Part shown: positions 34,941 through 47,023 of the stretch, in pieces
How the letters are laid out: each line of letters begins with the position of its first letter
How positions within the stretch are numbered: position 1 is the first letter of the stretch
Origin: Pezicula radicicola
Taxonomy: Eukaryota; Ascomycota; Leotiomycetes; Helotiales; Dermateaceae
Assembly: GCA_003008705.1 (NCBI GenBank)
Contig: PDUO01000003.1
Coordinates: 1,124,793-1,188,792, forward strand
Reading direction: 5' to 3'
Length of the DNA: 64,000 nt
The notes under the pieces: model-generated
Told to the model about the DNA's origin: nothing
What the model saw: only the letters and a program-made list of their open reading frames with translations
Database searches by the model: none
Program-made: the position numbers and the translations under genes

Positions 34941-37900
34941 TTAAGCTTCATCCCGTCGTTGCTCAGCAGCCTCCGCGCCAAGGTGTCTTCGTATGGCATC
35001 GTTAGTTCTCAGTTGATGGTTTCCAATGTGCTGGTTCGCCCTTCTTTGTCCTACACTACCAAACAAACAATCCCACAAATCCTTGTTCTCGACCATTTCA
35101 CCTCCTTTCTTGGCCATGAGCCGCGTTAAAGAGGCCTGTTGTAGTTCCATGGAATTGGCTGCCTCAAGGTTGCTATCAAGAAGCACTTCCGGTGTCGATT
35201 CCTTTGACTTGCCTTTACCCTTGGATATTGATCGGCCTATATGCTGCATGCGTCTCTTTACCGATAATTCATATATTGATTCCTCAACGGTTCCATCAGC
35301 AAGATAGAGCCACACATTAGTCTCCTGTTTTTGGCCAATTCGGTCCACTCTGGCAATAGCTTGAAGCTCAATCGCTGTATTCAGCAATGGCTCGCAGAGG
35401 AAAACATGACTGGCATTGACAAGATTTAGACCAGATGAATGGGCACGTGCATGAAGCAGAAAACATTCAGTGCTAGGGTCTTCTTTGAACTTCTTAATCC
35501 CGTCCTTTTTATCAACTGAAGCATAACCGATGCGGTATCTTTCGAAGGCCTGTGCCAACACATGCAGAAAGTCCTTAAATTGTGAAAAGATGATTGACTT
35601 AGCACCTGGATCCGACTCCCGCAGCCAGATAAGATGGCGAGCAAGGGTGTCCACCTTAGTTGTGAATGATGGTCCATCAAGATCGATGTTCTTGATCTCG
35701 GCCAACTTCGTTTTGCTGACCTCGGAATAGATAGCTGATTTCCTAGAGCCTGTGGTAGGGGAGGATCGTCGATTAGGACTTTCATGCACGTCCTCCGTTT
35801 GAACTGATAATTCTTGGGGTTTGTATGTAATATCATGCAAATCTGCTTGAATAAGACGTCTCTTGCAGACAGGGCAGTTGTGGTGAGCTACAAGCATTGT
35901 TAATAACGTTCAATAGGTCATGATATAAGACTTACCACTCCACCAGAGCTGAATACACTCCTTACAGAACTGATGACCACAGACAGTAAGAGCGCCCATT
36001 TCGAATGTCTCTCGACAAATGACACATATACGCTGCTCCTTGGGGTTTTCTGTCTCTTCTCTGAGGTGTTGTAGATACCGTCTCTTTGCCTTGGATGTTG
36101 CAATCTTCTGCGCGAGCTTGTCTTCATCCTCTACCATCTTCGCAAGGACTCTCTCATTATTTGGTCCTTCATATGGGGCGACCATATCGCTGACTTGTTG
36201 CAACTGGCGATAAAACTCCAATCTAAGGTTCATAACAGACGTAAACAGCTCTATCTCTTTCTCTAGTGCAAGTGACACTTTCGTCTGTTCAGTCAATTGC
36301 TTTTGCGTAATTATAAGCTGCTTTTCTACGATGGAAAGTTCAGCTTGAGCCCGGTTGCTACCATTATCTGCGTCGATTCTGAGCGACGCAGCTAGTGCAC
36401 GAAGATCAGATACAACGCCTCGAACTGATCCCATATCTTTTGACGGCTTAAGTTCTTGTCGTATACGAAGTAGTTCTATTGTCTTTTCAGGAAATGCTCC
36501 TCCGCCCTCCCTTGCAAGTCGCAGAGCTAACTTCACATCGTATTCTGTGAGTTGATTTTGTTGTCCGGTTAGAGCATCGTAGCGATCAGTACCAACTGCT
36601 CTTAGAGCCTGTACGTAAACCATAACCTCGTCTTGTGTCTTGGTGGACTCCTCATATTCTTCTCCAGTGATGTCTTTACCCTCATCTTCATCAACCAGGG
36701 GCCGTAACAAAAATTGGATACTCTGCTCCCTCCATTCGTCTAATCGATCAGCCTGAGCATCCAGAGCAGCTGCCAGAGTGTCTAATTGCTCCATTATACG
36801 ACGGCTCTCAAGACCGCCTTTCGGAGGATTCGAAAGAAATTCAGGAATCTGCACGAAGTCCTGTACCGCTGCTCTCTTGGCAATAGTCTTCATGCGCTTA
36901 TCTGCTTTATTGGATATTTCTTGCAAAATTTCCTGTCTTAATCGCTTAGCTTCTTCATAACCGTCCGTCTCCAACTTCTCCAGAGCTTGGAATTCAAGAG
37001 AGTCTGGTTTGGTCATATCTTTATCCGACTTTATCTGGAAATGTGCATTCGCGCGGAAGAAAGCTGCCATATGTTGGATCTCTAGAGCTGATCTAAGCCG
37101 GTTTCGAAATACTCCGAGACGTGAAGAAGGGTCGTTCTCTTCGACATTTTCAGAGCTATCGCTGTCGTCACCTGTAGAACGCTCTTTTCCCGATGAAGCC
37201 TTTTCAGCTTGGTCGATACTTGCTGCCTCCAAGCGAAGTTGCTCTCGACATTCTTCGACAATGGCTGCAGCTTCATCATAAGCCTCACTCCAAATTGCGA
37301 GAGCTTCCCGTACGCGGGGAGAATTCTCGAAAAGCTGGCCCCTTTTGAGTTTAGACGTGAGAAGTGTTCTCTGGTCCATCCTCATGGCAACATCGGTCTG
37401 CTCTTCCATTGCCGTTAATACTTGCTCGATGGTCCTCAACGGCCCATCCTTATTTCCTAATGCGCGTCGATTCCTTCCACCGATTTCGGGATGCAGTGCA
37501 GTTTGACGTAGACGCTCAAGCCACTTTCTCATGGCCTCAGCAGTTGAAGGGTTTTTGGGGTCCCAGGCTTCGTGCGTTGGTGCACCTTCGCCATTAAGAC
37601 CAACTTCCTCACACATTCGATTGAACAACTCTTGGTAATGCTGCTCCTCAATAGCCGTCAGCGGCATCGTAACAACATAACGTCGCTGGCTTGGCAATCG
37701 AAGTTCCTCACGAACACTCTGCTTGCTGTGTCGCAAGGCTAATGTCCCAAAGAGCTTCCGAAATTCATGCTGATGGGTTGTAGTAAGTGATTGCCACACG
37801 TGCTTGATCGATGCATATGGCTCATGTCGTAAAAAAATGAGTAATCCGCGCAGATCGTTAATATCCTTCCGAACAGGCGTGCCAGTAATAGTCCAAGCAT

Positions 37901-39440
37901 TGATACGGGGAATTATTCTTGCAACAGTCGCCGAATCAGAGACAGCATCCCCAAGCATTTGTGCCTCGTCCATACAAACGCGCCACCATGATATCTGCAT
38001 GAGAGGGCTCTTCGGGCGAGGGTACTTTGCTTTTGTGCGTAAAGATTTTTCCGGATTTAATTTAGTGAAATATAGCTCTCCTGAAAGGACCTGATATGTT
38101 GAGACCACAATATCAGAGCTCCTAAGGTCATTGAGTAGCTTAGATGAGGATATTTCGTCATGGGCCTTAATACCTTGGTAATGCATAACCTTGAGGCTTG
38201 GTGCATGCTTGTTTATCTCCGAAATCCATTGTTGGAGGATTGATGGTGGGCTGATGATCAGGGTTGCAGAACTTGGAAAAACGTCCTCCACAGTGTACGG
38301 ATCAAACACTTTTTCCTCGTATTGATGTGGTCGTTGGTGAAGGGAAATGAGACTAATGATTTCCACTGTTTTGCCTAATCCCATCTCTTCAGCAAGTATG
38401 CCTCCCTTCAGGTATTGTTCTGCTTTGACAAACGGAGAAATGTCTCGAGTGACCACGCCATAGAGGTTGCTAACATAGCATATTGCGCCTTTCGCATCGG
38501 TGGTCTTGATAAACGATGATGGCAGTGAGTCAATATTGCTTTCAAGCTTTTCTACGTCTCCATGGGCCCATTGGACCCCCTCTCTTCGAAGGAGCCACTG
38601 GACAGATCTCTTCTGAAATGGATATAGATTTGATACCAACTCCTTAACTTCGAGAGATGCCGCAACCTCGTCATATTTATCCGGAACATGTACACTCTCA
38701 TAGAAGTCTTGGGGAGACCATTGTCGTTTGGTGGCAACATCCGGATCTGGCCAGTAGGCGTCTAGCATCCGAGATACAACAGGAGGCTTCTTAGGAGGCT
38801 GAGAGCCGAAAGAAAAAGGGGATTTCGTGGTATTCCACTTGACCGTGAAGTGAAGACGCAAATGATCAGTGCCTCCTTCATGAAAGAGTTCTAATCTGAA
38901 GTCGACGCCCAGCTTCCCTTCGCCTCTAGACCATTTAGCGTCACTCAATTTATGAAGATCCCAAGCAAGTAACACGTCCCCAGGTGTATCTTCTACCGAA
39001 GGGAAAGGGACTGTGAAGAGGTCATTCTTGCCGTGCGATATAGTAATAGATCCGGGGGTTTTTGGGTGAGATGAGAAACATCTTGCAAGGTTTACGTCCC
39101 GTGAAAGGCTTTCGAAGTCTCCAAGTTTTGACCCTTTGCACTTTATCTCCCACGACGACTCTTTGACAATGATATAATCAAACCCATCATTTTCTTGCTT
39201 TGGCTCCTCTGGTGAAATATCGGCGCCTGTGCTTTTGCTTCCACTCCCTGTCTTTTGTCGCTTTCGAGGGGGCTCTTGAGCTGCATCGATGTATCTGGCG
39301 AAGTTGATTAATTTATCTGGTACCTCATCTGCGATGAGGTTGGAAGCAGAATATGCTAATGACGGCGGAGGAATGCATTCATCAGAGCCATGTCTCGAAC
39401 GGACCGATATGCGACGAGATGCTGCTGCAGTTCGCGCCAT
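34941..39440 (-). CDS. SNF2-family ATPase with inserted RING finger (IRC20/SHPRH type)
   Basis: Exons 39440-35936 and 35887-34941 (one 48 bp intron, phase 1) encode 1483 residues. The frame is open upstream only from a TTG, so the ATG of MARTAAASRR at 39440 is used. The ATPase lobe starts with EEMGLGKT (about 352-358), with the Walker B written DEAQ instead of DEAH/DEGH. Between the two lobes is a very long helical, charged insert and a C3HC4 RING: CVICRETF, CGHQFCKECIQLWW, then across the intron HHNCPVCKRRL. The C-lobe ends RVDRIGQKQETNVWLYLADGTVEE. This insertion order is that of yeast Irc20 and human SHPRH, DNA-dependent ATPases with ubiquitin ligase activity linked to repair and SUMO/ubiquitin signalling. 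Divergent from mS41. Confidence 0.93.
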
Positions 39441-39945
39441 TGTCGCTAGAGGGTAAAACTCCTCTGTCAAGAGATACCTGAGACTATGTTTCGACTATTC
39501 ACATTATGCAACCAGACCAGTCTGATATACCGAGCATACAAGGGAGAGAATAGGCTACAAGCAAAAAAAAAGATCAAGGTGTGTGTGAAGAAGATGAAGA
39601 AGAAGAAGCGGGGGGCAAGGCTCCAACGCGAAAGAACGAGAACGCGCTTCACGTGACTTACAATAACTGAGTCACTGAAGACCGCCTATTTTCTGCCAGG
39701 CAAATTCACCTAGAGGGACCCTACAGGGCCAACCGTATCAGCGTACCCCTGTAAAGCGGTGGTAAAACATGAGCACTGGTTAGATACCTTAACATTTAGG
39801 TTGACCAGAACTGCTCGCGTTCAATTTCGAGGAGACAATTCCTTTGAAGCAGGCAACAACACACTGCTATCAACCGGTAAGCTACCTATATATACACCCT
39901 TCACAAGGCTCTTTATGCTGATCAAATCTCAAGAAACTGCCCGTC
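39441..39945. other. Divergent intergenic, SNF2-RING and mS41
   Basis: 505 bp shared upstream region. Contains a GAA/GAT-rich purine tract near 39,585-39,610 in the leader of the SNF2-RING gene. Confidence 0.5.
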
Positions 39946-40620
39946 ATGATCATCAAACCCGCACAATTGAGGCCCATACCCTCCTTTTTACTGCCCTTCA
40001 CCCAGTCCACAACCTCAATCCAAATTCGAGCATTTCATCACCGCGTACGTCCTCCTCCACCACCGCCGCCAACCCCGTTCGTACCTGATCCTCAGACGTT
40101 TCTCACATTAATTGGGCGCAACTTGAGTCAACATGCCTCCAAGATCCCTACCTGGAAGGCTCTATTCACACTTTCCTCAACACAACTGCGAGAACTAGGC
40201 ATTGAGCCACCTCGCAGCCGACGCTATCTACTCCGGTGGCGCGAAAAGTTTCGGAAGGGTCAGTATGGAATTGGAGGAGATCTGAAGCACGTCAAAAATG
40301 GGACCGCAGTGGTACGCGTTGTTGAGGTGGCTGCGCCAGAAGCCACAGAGAAGAAGAAGATTGTGGTCAATGTGCCAGCTGGAGTGAGTACTCAGGAATT
40401 GCCACAGGAATATCTGGTTCCGGTCAAGGGCTTGCATATCAAAGGTGCACATACCATCGTTGGGCCACATGTGTTGCCAGAGAAGGGTGGGAAAGCAGCG
40501 AGGATTGAGGTGAAGGAAGGACTATGGGAGGATCGTAGGGGCCACAAGATTGATGGTGGTGAAAGACGACAGGCTGAAGTACGAGCAAAGCGGAGAGGAG
40601 AGGAGAAGCGCGCAAGATAA
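39946..40620 (+). CDS. FYV4: Mitochondrial small ribosomal subunit protein mS41 (IGR motif, Fyv4)
   Basis: An intronless 224-residue protein. After a basic N-terminal presequence and a proline run (PPPPPPP) comes the IGR domain (about residues 49-100): FLTLIGRNLSQHASKIPTWK and LFTLSSTQLRELGIEPPRSRRYLLRWREKF in separate blocks, the signature of yeast Fyv4 and fungal mS41. It is a mitochondrion-specific ribosomal protein. The rest, up to a Lys/Arg-rich tail, is typical of filamentous-fungal versions. ATG at 39946 is preceded by ACCCGTC. Confidence 0.92.
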   Translation: MIIKPAQLRPIPSFLLPFTQSTTSIQIRAFHHRVRPPPPPPPTPFVPDPQTFLTLIGRNLSQHASKIPTWKALFTLSSTQLRELGIEPPRSRRYLLRWREKFRKGQYGIGGDLKHVKNGTAVVRVVEVAAPEATEKKKIVVNVPAGVSTQELPQEYLVPVKGLHIKGAHTIVGPHVLPEKGGKAARIEVKEGLWEDRRGHKIDGGERRQAEVRAKRRGEEKRAR

Positions 40621-43045
40621 AAAGTCATTTGCTGGACTCGTCGATGTAAGATATACTTGGAGCAGTTCTAGCTTCTGGCTTGGGATTGCATTCACAAGGT
40701 GGGAGGCAGTAGCTCTGTTCTGCACTACCTCACAAGGTGCCGGTCAGGCTTGCGGATACAATTGCAGAACAATGTAAGATGTTATGGCATTTTATTTAGT
40801 GGGGTGGCTAAGTGAGTCACTAAGGTGAAATCAACGTCTGAAGAGTGGGAGTGTTTTATTAGTATTACATTAGATGGACATATAAAGTGATGGGTTCAAA
40901 ATTTATTAATTGCTAACCTCAAGTAGGAATTGAAGGTGGCCAAGTTTTGATGAAACACTCAGAATCATTCCTGTGCGAGGATACTCGCACTTGCAGACCG
41001 TTGCGCAGTTCAATTTTGGGGGCGGTCTTCCTCTTAAGTTTAGCAACCTGCATGGGCTTTAAAATGGGGGTATTGGTCGAGATGCAGGAATGACCGGTGA
41101 CAGCTTTGGACTCACCGAAGATAAAGTTGTTCTCGCCGGCTTGGAGATAAAAGCGGCAGATGCAAAAATGCGCAGACAAATGTCGTCTCAATATTGCAGT
41201 TGATTTTAACGACGTCCGAAAGTACACAACGGCAGCAATGGCAGAACAGAGGAAGCGTCACTCATACATTATCATAGGTATCTTCTCGCTCGCTTTGAAT
41301 TGTGTTTTCGGTTTCGCTGTTTTCGGTTTCGTTGCCGGCTGCAGCCGATATGCCTCAGTCACGATTCACGAACAGTCATCGACCCCACATGAAGTCGTCC
41401 AGTACGATATCACTTCCTGGTTCTTCCCTGAAGGCTAGACTCTCCCGACACAGTGGACTCGGAGTGAGTCGATTTGCCGAGCAGCCGCTACATGCCTTCA
41501 TGCCTTGTATGGCTACTGGTCGGAGGTTATTGTCTATCTGTTTTCCGACACATCTGGTCCCGTGAGCACATTCATTCCAGGCTTCTTCCCGCGTGGCAGC
41601 AACAACCACAGGCATCTCAAGCCAATACTCCACCGAGGACATAACCTGAACCCAAAGGCATCCTGTTTTTTTTCTAGGCTTGCGCTCCTTGGAGTTATGA
41701 ATAGTCGCAGAAGTTGGGGAGGAATGGGCGATGCTTTGAACATGACCAGCTCTGCTCGGCGTATCTCTATCCCATCTTACTACGCTCGACAGTAGTCAGC
41801 TCTTTGATACCTATTGCTGCTCCGCAGGTTTGCAGATTCGTCTACGTTGCTCTATTCCTCACCGGTTCGTCTTCAGGCCACGACACCTCAAAATCAAGTC
41901 ATCCAGATCGACCAGTAAAATAAAGTAAATAAGGTTAAAGAGTTTAAAGGGGGGGGTCGGCGCTCGCTAAGCAACCAAAAAGGAATCCACAGATCTGGCA
42001 GGAAGTGCCCAAGGGTGCGTCATCTGGCGTGTGACGATCCAGTATCTATTCTCTTTTGCGTGTCGAGCATAGTCAAGGCCTGGGGGTTGAAGACTCACCG
42101 TGCTCCATTAGGAATGGTGAGAGTGATGGTGACTATGCCAAGCAGAGTGTCTGCCTGCTCGCTTGCTGCAGGTACCGAGCACTGGAATGCGCACCCCCTC
42201 CCAATGCCACATTTTGGCTTTTCCTGTGCCATATGCTCCAACTTCCAATGAATCATACCTGAGCCTTGCCCTTACCAATTACTGTAGCGTACAGTGCTAC
42301 GATGCTATACGGCCAGAATATCGTATCTCCGGATACTGTCCCTACAGGCTACTACAGGCTACTACAATGCTTTCGTCTCATCTCATCTCATGCCCTCCAG
42401 ATCCTGACTCCTCCGTCCCACTGGCACTTACGCCCTGTCCAGGGTCGCCCGTTCCATAATTGCTCTTTCTGCATCCGTACCTTTCCTTCAGTCAACCACG
42501 CTGGGTCATCTGTCTTCTTGCTCCCATCATCCCTGCCAGCCTGGCGGTCTCCCATGAGGCTGCCTTGGAGTTTCTTCCTCATGCGCAATTCCACCTGCGT
42601 CAACCTATTCGCGGCTTTATATAAACATTCGTATTCTGGTTGTAGTGCCTCCATTCACACATGCCGCCGTCATTCTGATACTCAAGTTGTGCCTCTTAAA
42701 TATCTAGCTACCATCTCTCTCTCAGGCAGTGTTCGCATCTTCATCATCAGTTCATTGGCTTTCAAACACATCTCTGTTCTAGCATTAAAGCAAATATCAT
42801 TTCTATATTACTTCTGTTGAGCAGAGCAGAGATAGCTTTTCTGTGGCTTCTGCCTCCTACTTTTCACAGTCAATTGACCCTTGACATCTTCAATTGGTTC
42901 AGCAAAGAAACAAGCTTAACGCCTTCCACGTTAGCTCTCCATTTTCTAGCGTCGGTATCCACCAGTTTCATTGCTATGGTAGATGTTAGTATCCTAATAT
43001 TTTCTGTAATTCAAAGCTCAAGCTGAGAAGTCAAAAGGGACCCAG
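40621..43045. other. 2.4 kb without a confident gene; probable leader of the bZIP-like gene
   Basis: Several 60-180-codon frames exist but none shows family features or codon regularity. CT-rich tracts and a CTACAGGCTA direct repeat (about 42,342-42,363) lie in the second half, which is likely the promoter and long leader of the next gene. A first coding exon of that gene may be hidden between about 42,900 and 43,045. Confidence 0.4.
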
Positions 43046-43802
43046 AGACACATGAGAACGAGCCAGCGCAGTTCGCCACCGAAGAACAACAAGCCTCACG
43101 CGATACACCAGGAATCACAATTACAGATCCTGCTCAGAATCCAGCTAGAGTCAAATACGAATCTTCCTCGTCTACAGAGAGAGAAATGTCCTCCGCACAT
43201 CGTTCCTCACGGCATGAATCAAGCCGGCACTCATCACATTCCTCAAAAAGTCATAGTTCCTCCTCCAAATCAAAATCGAAATCAGAGAAGGACGATTGGT
43301 CAGAGATCACTGATCCTGAGGAGAGAAGACGCGTTCAGAATAGAATCGCCCAAAGAAAATTCCGTAAGTTTTCCTGCTTGTGAAAATAGCCGACGTGAAA
43401 GGGGGCCAGAATTAACATGAGACTTTTTGTACAGGAGATAAAGCCAAAGAAACCAAAGAGCGTCAAGATCGAGAGGCAGAAAATCGAGCGCATGCCGGAC
43501 ACTCGTACGAATCACCCGATCCACGAGAAATGGGCCCCGACGAAGAGCTATCAGGTTTGCCATGGGGCTCACTTAGTCTCCGGCATGTTGTGAATAAAGG
43601 CAAATCGAGAGAGGAGGACTCGAAACGTGGATCAAGAAGAGACGAGGATAGAAGTAATTCCTGGGGTTCACAAGATGCAAGCTACCAAGACCAAGGTCCA
43701 AGTTATCAAGGCGGTGATGCGTACTACGAAGGAGATGCGACATATTATGAGGATCCCGACAGAGTTTACTACGATTATGGAAGTGGAGGAAGCTCCAGAT
43801 AG
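43046..43802 (+). CDS. Short bZIP-like transcription factor (5' end unresolved)
   Basis: The coding frame is open from after a stop at 43024-43026. A CAG acceptor at 43043-43045 fits an upstream phase-1 intron, so the true start is probably in an earlier exon I could not fix; the first certain Met is at 43186. A 71 bp intron (43364-43434) joins RKF to RDKAKE. The basic region DPEERRRVQNRIAQRKFR carries the fungal AP-1-like NxxAQxxFR signature. The following leucine-zipper heptads are weak or absent, and the conserved tail LSGLPWGSLSLRHVV is shared with a class of short fungal bZIP-like proteins as I remember them. The region before the basic segment is Ser/His/Lys-rich. The C-terminus is Tyr/Gly/Ser-rich. 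Targets are unknown. Confidence 0.75.
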
Positions 43803-44417
43803 CCACTGAGCGATTCTTCCTCTTCTCTTGTAAGTCTCACAACGTCCTGTATTACTAAACACCCTAACTAACAGATGCCTAGAGTTAAATATCAATAAAC
43901 CACGGCAACGATATTACGGCATAATGAATGAACTAAATTTACCTTATTTCCTAGCTTTACTTCGTAGAGAATCTGCGAATTCTTTTCTAGCGAGCGGCAT
44001 AGCGAAGGACTTAGTGTTTTATATGGGTTTCTGTTACAGGCTCCACTTTTTCCCCTACTTCCAGAGGCATTTTCGTGGGCATGGAGCTTTTCGCCTGCTG
44101 ATATAGGAAGAAAGAAAAGAAAGGTTGCTTTCTTCTCTATAATTCCTTTAGTTTCCTCAAATCAGTTCAGGTACGGCTTCAAGCATATAAATGTGTATAC
44201 TAGATTTTCTACTCAGCCTTCAAAGGCAACCGAATTAGAACTTTCCTATCATAACACCAAAGTCATGAAACTTGAAAGGATGAGAGCTTTAAGAAACTTC
44301 TTTTGGGTTGTGCTGCCCTGCGTCACATTCGGGAATTCTAGGATATTTCAAAGAAATATTTCAAGCACTACAGTGGTAGCTGATGTGGAAGTTCGTCTGT
44401 GTCTCTACCCTCCGCGG
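43803..44417. other. Intergenic between bZIP-like gene and transposon
   Basis: 3' flank of the bZIP-like gene up to the left terminal repeat of the piggyBac element. The 84-codon frame at 44193-44447 crosses into the terminal repeat and is not considered a gene. Confidence 0.45.
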
Positions 44418-44450
44418 TATCCCTTTAAGACCTGCAGCGACTTTTAGTGT
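44418..44450 (+). repeat. Left terminal inverted repeat of the piggyBac element
   Basis: Matches the reverse complement of 46417-46454 in two blocks (17 bp with one purine difference, then 14 bp perfect). Confidence 0.85.
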
Positions 44451-44593
44451 GACGCTTGGGCCATGTAGTCACGTATGGCCAGAACACCAAAATCTGAAAA
44501 TATGTAAATAACCCTATTATTTCAATTACATACTACCATTGAGTACCAAATCACCCTATATTTACCCTATAAAATCGTGAAATTTATACAGCT

Positions 44594-46353
44594 ATGGATA
44601 CTGTACCAGATCGTACAGATCCAGGTATATTACGCCCAAATCTAACTCCTGCGACTAATATTAGTACCGATTTCGAGCCCCTATTCTACCCACCCTTTGA
44701 TAAGAAAATCAACCTCCCTTCTAACGTCTCTCTATACAACGCCTTTACTATATAGGATCTCTTCTTTCCATTAAATCAACTTTAGATTATAGTTGATAAT
44801 ACTAATAAATATTAGCCTAAAGTGAATTCAAGAAGACCTCGAAAACGGGCCCGTAAATGGAAGCCTTTACAGCTTAGCGAGTTATACACCTTTCTAGCTA
44901 TTTGGATCTATATGGGTATCCACCCAGAGAATCAAATAAGGGACTATTGGACTATGAAAGAAGGCTTCCTAGACCATAAAGACGTCTGAAATTCTATGGG
45001 AAGAGATCATTGGTAAGAGATAAACTCAAGGCTTTACTTATATAATCCAGACACTAGTATAGATATATATTCTATGGTAAGTATATTATGTACTTCACTT
45101 ATACTTACTAATAACCTACTTAGGTAGAGCCTATTAATTCATATATACTCGAAGTCTCTGCTGCTTTATAGACCCCTGGAAGAGACATTATAGTCGATGA
45201 GTCAATAGAACGATTTAAAGGGAGATCATCCGATACTCTTGTTATTCCGAATAAGCCAATTTCAGAAGGTTATAAGATATAGGCTATTGTATAAGAAGGT
45301 TATATACTAAATTGGGTATAGTATAAGAAGGGTAGTAAGAAAGGCAGGGGCCTATAGGGAATTAAGGTACCTAAAGAGCTAAAAGGCAATAAAACAGCTG
45401 TAGTTATAGCTGATTTAGCTCTTAAGTTATCTAAGTAATCTCTTAACTACTGTATCTACCTTGACAACCTCTTTACTAGTACCCGGTTACTCTTATATCT
45501 TCGAAATCAAGGTGTTGGAGCTGCTGGTACTTGCCGACCTAATTCAGGTATATTTAAAGAATATTACTCTATTAAAAAGAAGGATGAGAAGAAGGATGAG
45601 ATCCCTTGGGGAACCTTATATTATACCCCTTCTGAAGATAATCAGATCAACTATATAGCCTAGAAAGATAATACTCTTTATCTATTTCAAAGTATAATAT
45701 ATGATAGAAAGAAGAAGGCTAAAAAAACCCGGAAGAGGCCAAAAACTACCTCTTCTATAGCTAAAACAACTCGAGTTCCTTTCGGAGATCTTCATCAAAA
45801 AGACCTATATATCCCTGAAAGCTTTAACGACTATAATAGCAATATGAATGGGGTTGATAGAGCTGATCAACTTAGAGCTGAAATAGCCGGACTACGCCGA
45901 ATTAGGAAGGGAGGATGGTATACTATTTGGTACTATATCTTCTTTACTTCCTTGGTTAATTCATATAAGCTTTCCTTCCACTCTAATATAGCTAATTCAG
46001 AGAAATATACCTCTCAAAGAGACTTCCGAATTGGGCTTATTAGTAAGCTATTTCAACTTGGAAAGTAAGCTAATAATAAGAGGAAATTCAGTTAATTTAA
46101 GCAATTAGATATTACTCTTCCAGCCCCAAAAGAAAGCTATAAAATAGGCTGGCTTGGTAGACGTCAAGATTATCGTTCATGTAGGGAGTTAGGTAGGCAT
46201 CGGGAATCGAATACAAGATCGGTTTTAGGCGAGATTTCTACGAATTCTACACCAAAAAATCGCGGGAAATCAACAGTGTATGGGTGCTTACTATGTAAAG
46301 CTCCACTCTGCAAAAATGGGCCTTGTTTTGACTATTTTCATAGAACTATATAG
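44594..46353 (+). pseudogene. piggyBac-like transposase (DDE_Tnp_1_7 type), inactivated by stop codons
   Basis: A single reading frame can be followed from an ATG at 44594 to a TAG at 46351-46353 with no frameshift, if one intron is removed (45077-45123, GTAAGT...TTAG). At least a dozen in-frame TAG, TAA or TGA codons interrupt it, mostly where the family has Gln or Trp, as expected from C-to-T changes on both strands (RIP). The catalytic aspartates remain: IVDESIERFKGR, YLDNLFTS and GVDRADQL. The N-terminal block ELYTFLAIWIYMGIHPENQIRDYW and the C-terminal cysteine-rich region CLLCKAPLCKNGPC are typical of the family. It cannot be active. Confidence 0.88.
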
Positions 46354-46416
46354 AATCAAGTGAAGGGTGTCCAAAATCGAGGGTTTCTAGTGATCTGATT
46401 GGCTCGCTTAGGGTAT

Positions 46417-46454
46417 ACACTAAAAGTCGCCTCCCGTCAGGTCTCAAAGGGATA
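46417..46454 (-). repeat. Right terminal inverted repeat of the piggyBac element
   Basis: Inverted copy of 44418-44450, with a 5 bp longer spacer between the outer and inner blocks. Confidence 0.85.
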
Positions 46455-47023
46455 GTACTGCAATCTACATAGCTTTTGTTTCCCCTACGTATCTTCTAAG
46501 ATTCACAATCCAGTAGTGAATCATCAAACTAGGCCTCAAATTTGATTTAGTAGCTTTAACATCTATCTGTCCTAACAATTTTCAACATGAGTTTGAACTT
46601 CAAAATCTACGTCAGTGCTCTAACAGCAGCAAGGAGCAAGGAGTGGCATCGTACACAGCTCGTATCCATGTGCAGATCATCAAGACAATCTTGCTATAAC
46701 TTTACAAAATTACCATTATGAGTAGTTAATCATAAGAAGTCGAATTGTTATTTCCGACTATTTTCTGATTGCGAAAATTATAGGGTCTAAGATGTGGTGA
46801 GTAGGCTTAAGGTTTTAGCAGGACACGGGCCACATTCGGACAAGTGCATTTGGGAATAGCATCAAAACACGTTAAGCTTTGAATCGTCATCGTTAGCAAA
46901 AGCCCCCGAGATCTCTAGTCATCCACACAAATCATATATGACACATATCCAATCGTCTCAACTATCACCCAAGCAAATACAAGATATGATAAATGTAGAT
47001 GTAGCAGCATCGACACGTCCAGT
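46455..47023. other. Intergenic upstream of IES1
   Basis: Between the transposon end and the IES1 start. No gene recognised. Confidence 0.5.

Larger units (their letters stand above)
44418..46454 (+). mobile_element. Decayed piggyBac-family DNA transposon with both terminal inverted repeats
   Basis: About 2.03 kb. Left terminal repeat 44418-44450 and right terminal repeat 46417-46454 are inverted copies: an outer block TATCCCTTTRAGACCTG (17 bp) and an inner block GCGACTTTTAGTGT (14 bp), separated by 2 bases on the left and 7 on the right. The ends begin CCC after TAT, in keeping with the CCC-type termini of piggyBac elements, but the expected TTAA target duplication is not visible outside them. 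The interior encodes a transposase ruined by stop codons. Confidence 0.85.

Noticed and set aside
41160..41438. Possible small membrane protein (frame with IIIGIFSLALNCVFGFAVFGF)
   Set aside because: A hydrophobic stretch alone in a T-rich region is weak evidence; no conserved motif, no clear signals around it.
44425..44428. TTAA as piggyBac target site at the left end
   Set aside because: It lies inside the block shared by both terminal repeats (TATCCCTTT continues outside it), and the right end reads TCAA, so it is part of the repeat and not a flanking duplication.
44193..44447. 84-codon frame just before the transposon
   Set aside because: Runs into the terminal inverted repeat and has no recognisable features.
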